A DNA stretch of 64,000 nucleotides from Aeromonas hydrophila subsp. hydrophila ATCC 7966 (GTDB taxonomy: Bacteria > Pseudomonadota > Gammaproteobacteria > Enterobacterales > Aeromonadaceae): positions 414,501 through 478,500 of the forward strand of contig NC_008570.1 of the NCBI RefSeq assembly GCF_000014805.1, written 5' to 3'. Positions 57,599 to 64,000 of the stretch are shown here, piece by piece (position 1 is the first letter of the stretch; every line of letters begins with the position of its first letter). Under the pieces are notes generated by a model. That model saw only the letters and a program-made list of their open reading frames with translations. It ran no database searches and was not told the origin of the DNA. A program made the translations under genes and the position numbers.

Positions 57599-57660
57599 TG
57601 CTGAGTATTTGCGCGATTCAGCCCGCCAGCTTACCTCGCTGGCCGGATGGGGAGGCACTC
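57588..57660 (+). pseudogene. Vestigial second copy of the thiF start
   Basis: The bases from ATG 57588 read MLSDAEYLR, then DSARQL, and closely match the real thiF start (MLADAEYLR, YGRQL) 73 bases later. This copy overlaps the ThiE stop and soon runs into a stop in its own frame at 57669-57671, in a different frame from thiF. It looks like a small tandem duplication that has decayed. Confidence 0.55.
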
Positions 57661-58419
57661 ATGTTGGCTGATGCTGAATACCTGAGATACGGCCGCCAGC
57701 TGATGCTGGCGGAAGTGGGGGAGGAAGGGCAGGCGCGGCTGAAAGATAAGTCTGTGCTGATCGTGGGCTTGGGCGGGCTTGGCTCGCCGCTCGCCCTCTA
57801 TCTCGCCGGGGCCGGGGTGGGCACCTTGTGGCTAGCCGATGGCGATACGGTCGATTCCAGCAATCTGCCGCGCCAGATCCTGTTCGATAGCGAGGCGGTC
57901 AACCACTCCAAGGCGGAGCTGGCCCGCGAGCGGTTGGCGGCCCACAACCCGCTGGTGGAGCTGATTGCCATCAACCAGCGGCTCGATGCCGCCAGCCTGC
58001 CGGAGTTTGTGGCCGAGGTAGATCTGGTGATCGACTGCTGCGACAACCTCGCCACCCGCCAGGCCATCAACGCCGCCTGCGTGGCTCAGGGCAAGCCCTG
58101 GGTCTGTGCCGCCGCAGTGGGCTGGCAGGGGCAGTTGATGGTGCGCACCAGCAGTGAGCACGCCTGCTACGCCTGCCTCTATCCGCTGGATACCGAGATC
58201 AAGGAGAGCTGCGAGACCAGCGGCGTTACCGGCCCGTTGGTCGGGGTGATGGGCTCTTTGCAGGCGCTGGAGGCATTGAAACTGCTGTTCGGGATGCAAA
58301 GCCCGGTCGCCGGCACATTGCGCCGTTTCGACGCGCTGGCCCATCAGTGGCAGACCCTCACTCTGGCCCCCGATCCCGACTGCCCGGTTTGCGGGCCGCA
58401 CAAGGAAATCACCCCATGA
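57661..58419 (+). CDS. thiF: ThiS adenylyltransferase ThiF
   Basis: E1-like enzyme of 252 residues that adenylates the C terminus of ThiS. It has the nucleotide loop VLIVGLGGLGSPLALYLAGAG, the metal site HACYACLYP and a C-terminal CPVCG. Start at ATG 57661 after GGGGAGG; the open frame extends to 57598 but the intervening bases duplicate the gene's own start. The stop overlaps thiS in an ATGA. Confidence 0.93.
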   Translation: MLADAEYLRYGRQLMLAEVGEEGQARLKDKSVLIVGLGGLGSPLALYLAGAGVGTLWLADGDTVDSSNLPRQILFDSEAVNHSKAELARERLAAHNPLVELIAINQRLDAASLPEFVAEVDLVIDCCDNLATRQAINAACVAQGKPWVCAAAVGWQGQLMVRTSSEHACYACLYPLDTEIKESCETSGVTGPLVGVMGSLQALEALKLLFGMQSPVAGTLRRFDALAHQWQTLTLAPDPDCPVCGPHKEITP

Positions 58420-58622
58420 CCTTGACCATTCAACTCAACGATAAAGCCCAGCCGCTGGCGGCGGGGCAGAGTGTCGCCGACCTGCTGGCGGCGCAAGACG
58501 TTAATCCACAGGGCGTAGCGGTGGCCCTTAACGGCGCCGTGCTGCCCCGCAGCCGCTGGGCCGAGACCCGTCTCAACGACGGGGATGAACTTCACCTCTT
58601 TACCGCTATTGCCGGAGGCTGA
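58416..58622 (+). CDS. thiS: Sulphur carrier protein ThiS
   Basis: Ubiquitin-fold protein of 68 residues ending in the diagnostic Gly-Gly (AIAGG). It carries sulphur as a thiocarboxylate to the thiazole synthase. Start at ATG 58416 overlapping the thiF stop (ATGA). Residues [15 protein letters not shown] are typical. Confidence 0.93.
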   Translation: MTLTIQLNDKAQPLAAGQSVADLLAAQDVNPQGVAVALNGAVLPRSRWAETRLNDGDELHLFTAIAGG

Positions 58623-58623
58623 C

Positions 58624-59391
58624 ATGCTCAAGATTGCCGATCACACCTTCTCATCGCGCCTCTTTACCGGCACCGGCAAGTTTGCCCGCCCGGCTCTGAT
58701 GGCCGCCGCCATCGAGGCGAGTGGCTCCCAGCTCGTCACCATGGCCATCAAGCGGCTCGAACCGGGCAAGGCCCACGACGATATCCTGAGCCCCTTGCTG
58801 CAACTCGGGGTCAAGCTGCTGCCCAACACCTCCGGCGCCAAGACCGCCGCCGAGGCGGTATTTGCTGCCCATCTCGCCCGCGAGGCGCTGGGGACGAACT
58901 GGCTGAAGCTGGAGATCCACCCCGACCCGCGCTATCTGCTGCCCGACCCCATCGAGACGCTGAAAGCCGCCGAGCAGCTGGTGAAAGAGGGCTTTGTGGT
59001 GTTGCCCTACTGCGGCGCCGACCCCGTGCTCTGCAAGCGGCTGGAAGAGGTGGGCTGCGCCGCCGTGATGCCGCTTGGCGCCCCCATCGGTTCGAATCAG
59101 GGGCTGGTGACCCGGGAGTTTCTCTCCATCATCGTCGAGCAGGCCAATGTGCCGGTGGTGGTGGATGCGGGGATCGGTGCGCCGAGCCACGCCGCCGCTG
59201 CCTTTGAACTGGGCGCCGATGCCGTGCTGGTCAACACCGCCATCGCGGTGAGCGGCGACCCGATTGCCATGGGCCGCGCCTTTGCACTGGCCTGCACCGC
59301 CGGTCGCAGCGCCTATGAGGCAGGCCTTGGCGCTCGCGCCCAGCAGGCGCAAGCCTCCAGCCCGCTCACCGACTTTCTGGGGGCGTTATGA
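58624..59391 (+). CDS. thiG: Thiazole synthase ThiG
   Basis: TIM-barrel enzyme of 255 residues that forms the thiazole ring from deoxyxylulose phosphate, dehydroglycine and the sulphur of ThiS. It begins [20 protein letters not shown] and holds the Schiff-base lysine region [14 protein letters not shown] 58624 lies one base after the thiS stop. The thiG stop overlaps the thiH ATG (ATGA). Confidence 0.95.
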   Translation: MLKIADHTFSSRLFTGTGKFARPALMAAAIEASGSQLVTMAIKRLEPGKAHDDILSPLLQLGVKLLPNTSGAKTAAEAVFAAHLAREALGTNWLKLEIHPDPRYLLPDPIETLKAAEQLVKEGFVVLPYCGADPVLCKRLEEVGCAAVMPLGAPIGSNQGLVTREFLSIIVEQANVPVVVDAGIGAPSHAAAAFELGADAVLVNTAIAVSGDPIAMGRAFALACTAGRSAYEAGLGARAQQAQASSPLTDFLGAL

Positions 59392-60698
59392 GTCATGATG
59401 CTGGCTCGGGGCAAGAGCCAATCGCCATGTCCTCTTTCTCGGTTTCTCCCGAGGCTGATGTGTTTAGCCCCCCTCTCCCTCTGGGAGAGGGGCTGGGGGT
59501 GAGGGCAGAGGCAGATTCGGTGCTTGAAGGGGGCGAGCCCTGCACTCCTCCCCCTCCCAAGGGGGAGGCCGGGAGGGGGTTGGATTTTGCCAATCGCTGG
59601 CAGGAGCTGGAGTGGGACGATATCGGCATGCAGATCCGCGCCAAAACTGCCGCCGATGTGGCCCGCGCCCTGAGCGCCCCCCGCCGTACCTTGGCCGATT
59701 TTATGGCGCTGATCTCCCCAGCCGCCGAAGCGTACCTGCCGCAGATGGCGGCCGAGGCCGAGCGGCTGACTCGCCAGCGCTTTGGCAACACCATCGGCTT
59801 CTATGTGCCGCTCTATCTGTCGAACCTCTGCGCCAACGACTGCACCTACTGCGGCTTCTCCATGAGCAACCGCCTCAAGCGCAAGACCTTGAATGCAGAG
59901 GAGATAGAGCGCGAGTGTCTGGCCATCAAGGCGCGCGGTTTCGACAGCGTGCTGCTGGTGACCGGCGAGCACGAGCACAAGGTGGGGCTCGCCTATTTTC
60001 GCGAGGTGATGCCCATCATCCGTCGCCACTTCAGCACGGTAGGGATGGAGGTGCAGCCCCTCTCGCAGGATGAATATGCCGAACTGAAAAGCCTCGGCCT
60101 CGATTCGGTCATGGTCTATCAGGAGACCTACCACGCCCCCACCTACGCCCGCCATCACCTGCGCGGCAACAAGCGGGAGATCGCATGGCGCCTCGCGACG
60201 CCGGATCGGCTGGGTCGTGCCGGTATCGACAAGATCGGGCTGGGGGCGCTGATCGGTCTCTCCTCGGACTGGCGCGCTGACAGCTACTTTGTCGCCGAGC
60301 ATCTCGCCTGGCTTGAGCGCCACCACTGGCAGAGCCGCTACTCCCTCTCCTTCCCGCGTCTGCGCCCCTGCACCGGCGGGCTGGAGCCTGCCGTGGTCAT
60401 GTCGGATCGCCAGCTGGCCCAGCTGATCTGCGCCTGGCGCCTCTTCTCGCCGACGCTGGATTTGTCGCTCTCCACCCGCGAGTCGGCTACGTTTCGCAAC
60501 GGCGCGGTGCGCCTTGGCATCACCCAGATGTCGGCCGAGTCGCGCACCCAGCCGGGTGGCTATGCCGAGGGGGATGCAGAGGAGCTGGAGCAGTTTGCCA
60601 TCCACGACGACCGCCCGGTGGGGGAAGTGGCCGCCGCCGTGCGGCAGGCCGGGTTGCAGCCGGTGTTCAAGGATTGGGAGCCCTTCCTGGGTCGATAG
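59388..60698 (+). CDS. thiH: Dehydroglycine synthase ThiH with N-terminal repeat insertion
   Basis: Radical SAM tyrosine lyase, intact in its catalytic part ([18 protein letters not shown]), that makes dehydroglycine and p-cresol from tyrosine. At 436 residues it is about 60 residues longer than E. coli ThiH. The extra part is all at the N terminus: residues 1-65 ([28 protein letters not shown]) are encoded by palindromic repeat DNA, and normal ThiH sequence begins at [15 protein letters not shown]. An in-frame TTG at 59580 after GGGAGGGGG could provide a start that skips it. The 3' end is duplicated downstream. Confidence 0.9.
   Translation: MSHDAGSGQEPIAMSSFSVSPEADVFSPPLPLGEGLGVRAEADSVLEGGEPCTPPPPKGEAGRGLDFANRWQELEWDDIGMQIRAKTAADVARALSAPRRTLADFMALISPAAEAYLPQMAAEAERLTRQRFGNTIGFYVPLYLSNLCANDCTYCGFSMSNRLKRKTLNAEEIERECLAIKARGFDSVLLVTGEHEHKVGLAYFREVMPIIRRHFSTVGMEVQPLSQDEYAELKSLGLDSVMVYQETYHAPTYARHHLRGNKREIAWRLATPDRLGRAGIDKIGLGALIGLSSDWRADSYFVAEHLAWLERHHWQSRYSLSFPRLRPCTGGLEPAVVMSDRQLAQLICAWRLFSPTLDLSLSTRESATFRNGAVRLGITQMSAESRTQPGGYAEGDAEELEQFAIHDDRPVGEVAAAVRQAGLQPVFKDWEPFLGR
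59467..59580. repeat. Palindromic repeat pair inserted in thiH
   Basis: Two hairpins about 70 bases apart: CCCCTCTCCC-TCT-GGGAGAGGGG (59470-59492), a perfect 10-bp stem, followed by GGGGGTGAGGG, and CCTCCCCC-TCCCAA-GGGGGAGG (59547-59568). The form matches the widespread REP-like families whose members carry CCCTCTCCC/GGGAGAGGG stems. The block translates without a stop. Confidence 0.75.
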
Positions 60699-60819
60699 GG
60701 GCGGCTACGCCCCTTTGCCGGTGGCATCCCGGCGTTCAGCCAGACTCCGAGCCTGTGGCGAGCAGGCTCGGCTTTGCCGGGCAATCGTAGGGGCGATTAG
60801 CCGTCAGGCGTAATCGTCC
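60493..60819. repeat. Direct repeat copy A (thiH 3' end plus downstream DNA)
   Basis: 327 bases repeated at 61278-61604 with identical length and about 27 substitutions by my count (about 92% identity). It covers the last 206 bases of thiH and 121 bases beyond the stop codon, including the hairpin at 60698. Confidence 0.9.
60698..60716 (+). terminator. Hairpin directly after thiH
   Basis: GGGGCG-GCTA-CGCCCC followed by TTT; the stem begins on the last base of the stop codon. It is present in both repeat copies. Confidence 0.6.
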
Positions 60820-60872
60820 ATTCTGTGTTGGGGTGAGAGTGGGAACGCAAACAATTTTACGCTGTGTTGCCG

Positions 60873-61172
60873 CTAGGTGAGGTCACGCAGCTTTTCTCCC
60901 AATGACTGCATCTCTTCTCGGGATAAACCGATAAGTGTTGGCATTTCCCAATCGTAAAAATTGGCATCTTGCGTTGCATGGAATGCCAAGTTGCTCAGCG
61001 CGGACAATTCATGAGTTGTAAACATTCCCGCATATACAGTCTTGATTGCTTCAGCCATGGGGACGGTAATGCCGTCGATTACACTTGTTGTAATGACAAG
61101 GTCACCTTTTTCTTCGGCATGTATCAGTGCCTCTGCGAGCGCTTCTCTGATGTCTTTAGTCTTGTCGGACAT
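60873..61172 (-). CDS. Orphan 99-residue protein in the thiH-end insertion
   Basis: I do not recognise this protein. Soluble and mostly helical, starting MSDKTKDIREALAEALIHAE and ending LSREEMQSLGEKLRDLT. GAGG five bases before the ATG gives a good start. Base composition is clearly lower in GC than thiH. It lies between the two copies of the thiH end, so it is cargo of the inserted segment. Size and acidic character fit immunity or antitoxin-like proteins, but no partner toxin is visible; upstream on the same strand there is only a short open remnant (HDLHNTIELAEMQKILKNSY). Confidence 0.7.
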   Translation of the reverse strand: MSDKTKDIREALAEALIHAEEKGDLVITTSVIDGITVPMAEAIKTVYAGMFTTHELSALSNLAFHATQDANFYDWEMPTLIGLSREEMQSLGEKLRDLT

Positions 61173-61277
61173 GGGAACCTCAAATGTGTAATAACGGAAA
61201 TCCTACTGTAACTATTTTTCAGAATCTTCTGCATTTCAGCCAATTCGATGGTGTTGTGCAAGTCGTGAGGTTGTTGC

Positions 61278-61483
61278 TTCGAAACGGCGCGGTGCGCCTT
61301 GGCATCACCCAGATGTCGGCCGAGTCGCGCACCCAGCCGGGTGGCTATGCCGAGGGGGATGCAGAGGAGCTGGAGCAGTTCGCCATCCACGACGACAGGC
61401 CGGTGGGGGAAGTGGCCGCCGCCGTACGGCAGGCGGGGTTGCAGCCGGTGTTTAAAGATTGGGAGCCGTTTTTGGGCCGATAG
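61278..61483 (+). pseudogene. Duplicated 3' fragment of thiH
   Basis: Encodes the same last 66 residues as intact ThiH ([18 protein letters not shown] through [12 protein letters not shown]), ending in the same TAG. All substitutions relative to the intact gene in this part are silent, so it derives from a functional thiH. It lacks the radical SAM domain and any start signal of its own. Confidence 0.9.
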
Positions 61484-61604
61484 GGGCGGCCACGCCCCTT
61501 TGCCTGTGGTATCCCGGCGTCCAGCCAGACTCCGTGCCTGTGGCAAGCAGGCACGGCTGCACCGTGCAATCGTAGGGTCGATTAGCCGGTAGGCGTAATC
61601 GTCC
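61278..61604. repeat. Direct repeat copy B
   Basis: Second copy of the 327-base block at 60493-60819, at a constant offset of 785 bases with no gaps. It ends abruptly where unrelated sequence resumes on both sides. Confidence 0.9.
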
Positions 61605-61820
61605 GAGGGGATAGTCGATGGCACGGCTTCACCGTGCAGGACGCGAGGCCGTTGGCCTCGAAGGGGTTTCGCCCGCCCTTCGGGCTTTGGCGAGTGACTT
61701 TGGAAAGACCCAAAGTCACCAAAGGTCTTTTCCCCGCCAGTTGTGCGGCTGTCACAATATCTAGACTTATCATAAATATTCCATACAATACCCACAAATA
61801 GGCAGCTATTGGTATATGTC
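61605..61820. other. Intergenic DNA with inverted repeats before the OLD nuclease
   Basis: No gene. It holds a perfect 10-bp inverted repeat GTGACTTTGG-AAAGAC-CCAAAGTCAC at 61694-61719 and GC-rich short palindromes near 61650-61685. Past about 61740 it becomes AT-rich and must contain the promoter of the nuclease gene. Confidence 0.55.
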
Positions 61821-63707
61821 ATGATTAGGCAAATTACTATTACTAACTTTCGTTCTATACGCAAAGAGACTATTTCAACGGAAGAAATTACAACTTTTGT
61901 GGGTAAGAATGATGCAGGTAAATCAAACCTACTCAGAGCATTAAACTTATTTTTTAATGGTAAAACGGATGCCGATACTGACTATAATTTTCAGTCAGAT
62001 TTTAATATCAATGCTATTGTTCAGCAACGAAAGGCAAAGGAAATTAAAGTAGAGTTGGTTCTAAAACTTCCTCGAAGTTATCGTAAGCCAGATCAGCCAG
62101 ACACAGTATATTGGAGTAAAATATGGCGTGCTGATGGCTTCCACGATGAAGTTCAACAACATTGTGAAGTTAAAGGTGGTGCAGTAGTAAATAAGAGGAA
62201 TTTCCCTAAGCGAAGTAAAATACCTAGTCTATTGAAAAGCATAAACTACATTTACATTCCTGCTATCAAGGACGCTAATTTCTTTCGAGATTTGCAAGGT
62301 AAGCTATACGATGTATTGGCTATTTCATCAGAGCAAGGCCTGCACGCTTCAGCAAATAGTTTTGAGCAAGAAATCAATGAGCATATCAGTGAATTGATGG
62401 GGGAGATTGATACGGTCTTCGCGAGTAGTAATAACGAGATTAAACTTCCTCAGAATTTAAGAAATATATTTGGTGCTCTAGAGTTTAAAGCCGACAATAT
62501 ACCCCTAAGCCGTAGGGGGGATGGGATAAAAATTAGACATATCCCCATGATGCTCTCGTTCATTGCTCTAAAACAGCAAAGTATCGGTGCGAAAATAACT
62601 ATTCGGCCTCAGATCTGGGGGTTTGAAGAACCAGAAAACAATGTTGAGTTCTCTACATGCTTCGAGCTGAATAATCAGCTAATTGAGGCTGCTAAAAAAC
62701 ACACACAGATGTTTATAACAACACACTCTCCTGCCATATATTCACTTTCGTTCAACGCTTCATTGCCATCTGGTCTAAAGAGCATTAGCTATTACGTTGA
62801 CAAAAAGGGGCATGATACTAAGCTACAATCATGTAGTGAGCAGGATCTTCACGGTAATACAGGTTTTTTAAACCTTGTAACACCATTGATTGAAGAGCAT
62901 CGAAAGGTATGGCAAGAGCGAGAGAGTGAATATAAGAAAACATTAGGTGTTTTGTCGTCTCAATTAGCAGCGTCTTCCAAGCCAAGAGTATTTCTAGAAG
63001 GTATGAGTGATAGCGTTGTAATCAATAGAATTTTGCAATTCTTGAACAAGGCTGATGAAATTTTCATTGATGTTCCAGATAACGCTCACAATAGCGCAAA
63101 TGCTGCTAGTGATAGAGCAAAAGCATTTTATTTGCTTCAGAAACATGAAAAAACAAAAGTTCTAGGTTTGCTCTTGCTGGATGATGACCCTGCGGGTAAA
63201 GAAGCAAAAAATCAGTTCACGGAATTTTTTAAGGGTCAGCAATCGACCGTGAGCGCTGCAACATACCCCCCTCATGATGCACCTAAGAAATTGAAACTTA
63301 AGGGTTATATTTGGAGGGTGGAGTTGGAACACCTATATCCAGAGTGTATTTGGCAGCATGCATTAGAACAATCTTGGATTGAGGAAGTTACTGATGAAGA
63401 GCAAAAATTTACCGATAATAAGCGCAAGGAATTATTTAATACTGGTGTGAGCCCAATCACATATAAGGCTGATTTAACTGATTACCAGAGGTTTATCGTT
63501 GATTATGCTTTCACGCATCAAGGCAAGCGCGATGTAAGTCAATACATTGATAATATGACCGATGATGAATTATTTGAAAAAGGCCTTGTTGCAGCTTTCG
63601 AACCCGTAATTGAGATGATTCTTAAGAAGCTAAAGCTGTCACCTATAGCATCAGAAATATCAGCCTCCGAAGATTCTGAGACATCCCCCATTTGGACAGG
63701 CACGTAA
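61821..63707 (+). CDS. OLD-family ATPase/TOPRIM nuclease
   Basis: A 628-residue protein. The SMC-like ATPase starts MIRQITITNFRSIRKETIS with Walker A FVGKNDAGKSN (residues 27-36), signature-like LSRRGDG (228-233), Walker B IWGFEEPEN (263-271) and switch His300 (TTHSPA). The C-terminal TOPRIM domain has Glu391 (VFLEGMSD) and the acidic cluster LLLDDDPAG (450-457). This is the Overcoming-Lysogenization-Defect layout, shared by GajA of Gabija and other anti-phage nucleases. No UvrD-like partner is seen before the window ends. Codon use is AT-rich (about 40% GC or lower by eye) against a GC-rich background, a sign of transfer. ATG 61821 is preferred over TTG 61809. Confidence 0.88.
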   Translation: MIRQITITNFRSIRKETISTEEITTFVGKNDAGKSNLLRALNLFFNGKTDADTDYNFQSDFNINAIVQQRKAKEIKVELVLKLPRSYRKPDQPDTVYWSKIWRADGFHDEVQQHCEVKGGAVVNKRNFPKRSKIPSLLKSINYIYIPAIKDANFFRDLQGKLYDVLAISSEQGLHASANSFEQEINEHISELMGEIDTVFASSNNEIKLPQNLRNIFGALEFKADNIPLSRRGDGIKIRHIPMMLSFIALKQQSIGAKITIRPQIWGFEEPENNVEFSTCFELNNQLIEAAKKHTQMFITTHSPAIYSLSFNASLPSGLKSISYYVDKKGHDTKLQSCSEQDLHGNTGFLNLVTPLIEEHRKVWQERESEYKKTLGVLSSQLAASSKPRVFLEGMSDSVVINRILQFLNKADEIFIDVPDNAHNSANAASDRAKAFYLLQKHEKTKVLGLLLLDDDPAGKEAKNQFTEFFKGQQSTVSAATYPPHDAPKKLKLKGYIWRVELEHLYPECIWQHALEQSWIEEVTDEEQKFTDNKRKELFNTGVSPITYKADLTDYQRFIVDYAFTHQGKRDVSQYIDNMTDDELFEKGLVAAFEPVIEMILKKLKLSPIASEISASEDSETSPIWTGT

Positions 63708-63858
63708 AGGGCGAAATTTTAGCGAGACTCTAGGGTCCACATTCTTTTGGCCTCGTCGTAGTGGATTACTTGGCTTAAGAGGTTGCTGAGAGGGAGGTTG
63801 CCGTGGCCATCACCTTGTCACGTCAGATAAGCTTGCAGGATATGCCCTGCTACAGGAT
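63708..63858. other. Non-coding DNA after the nuclease gene
   Basis: About 150 bases with no supported gene and no clear terminator. It may include the junction between the AT-rich island DNA and more GC-rich DNA. Confidence 0.4.
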
Positions 63859-63999
63859 TCATTCTGTGGGACCAAGGGAGTAGATATGTGCATCAAGGGG
63901 CTGGTCATGTAGGAATATGCGATTTCTTGCCAAACACTCAAAGGTGGCCCCGGCGGCGATGGCAACGGCTTCGCTGGCGGTGTTGCCAACCCCCATCAC
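63859..63999 (-). CDS. Partial open frame at the right edge
   Basis: On the minus strand an open frame enters from outside the window and ends at 63859 after 46 codons. The first part (VMGVGNTASEAVAIAAGATFE) looks like real, GC-rich coding sequence; the last part (RIFLHDQPLDAHIYSLGPTE) is less convincing. Family not recognised. Could be a truncated 3' end. Confidence 0.3.
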   Translation of the reverse strand: MMGVGNTASEAVAIAAGATFECLARNRIFLHDQPLDAHIYSLGPTE

Positions 64000-64000
64000 G

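Noticed and set aside
61184..61483. Frame starting MCNNGNPTVTIFQ as a new gene
   Set aside because: Its last 66 codons are a copy of the thiH end and the first 30 are unrelated insert DNA without a ribosome site; listed as a pseudogene fragment.

Overview
The window is a GC-rich gammaproteobacterial chromosome segment that is almost certainly from Aeromonas. The reasons are a complete proaerolysin gene matching the A. hydrophila family from end to end, and an MSHA pilus cluster running straight into mreBCD-maf-rng-yhdP-nitrilase-tldD, which is the Aeromonas/Vibrio arrangement. I cannot separate A. hydrophila from its closest relatives by reading alone.

Layout. (1) 1-7666: the distal MSHA type IV pilus operon, mshF(partial)-B-A-C-D-O-P-Q, with an internal hairpin terminator just after the major pilin gene. 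(2) 7871-19328: cell shape, envelope and housekeeping genes (mreB, mreC, mreD, maf/yhdE, rng, yhdP, a Dabb protein, a nitrilase-like amidase, tldD). (3) 19361-24589: a MurNAc recycling locus with murR on the plus strand and murQ, murP, a porin and a DUF2057 protein on the minus strand. (4) 24853-28303: a small unknown protein, a MarC-family protein, an MFS metabolite:H+ symporter and a PP-loop ATPase. (5) 28300-34789, minus strand: a compact five-gene stressosome-like operon (RsbR-like PAS-PAS-STAS, RsbS-like STAS, RsbT kinase fused to an RsbX-like PP2C phosphatase, hybrid histidine kinase, HD-GYP response regulator). It appears to couple a cytoplasmic stress sensor to c-di-GMP turnover. (6) 34931-41899: AraC regulator, NTF2-like protein, AphA, YpfJ-type metallopeptidase, HDOD protein, GNAT acetyltransferase, two very small genes and a Na+/H+ antiporter. 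(7) 42103-48645: metH with tandem MetJ-like boxes, rimK and brnQ. (8) 48720-53491: a two-component system divergent from two small secreted proteins, then aerolysin behind an AT-rich leader. (9) 53602-60698: a TPP riboswitch and thiC-thiDE-thiF-thiS-thiG-thiH.

The right end is accessory DNA. ThiH carries an in-frame insertion of palindromic repeat DNA near its N terminus. The last 206 bp of thiH plus 121 bp of downstream DNA are present a second time 785 bp further on, differing only by substitutions (about 27 in 327 by eye) that leave the encoded C-terminus unchanged. Between and beyond the two copies lie AT-richer foreign genes: a 99-residue orphan and an OLD-family ATPase/TOPRIM nuclease, a class with anti-phage members. 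This looks like an integration hotspot at the 3' end of thiH. The two most interesting regions are the stressosome-like operon, with its RsbS-like protein lacking the phosphoacceptor serine, and the thiH-end island.
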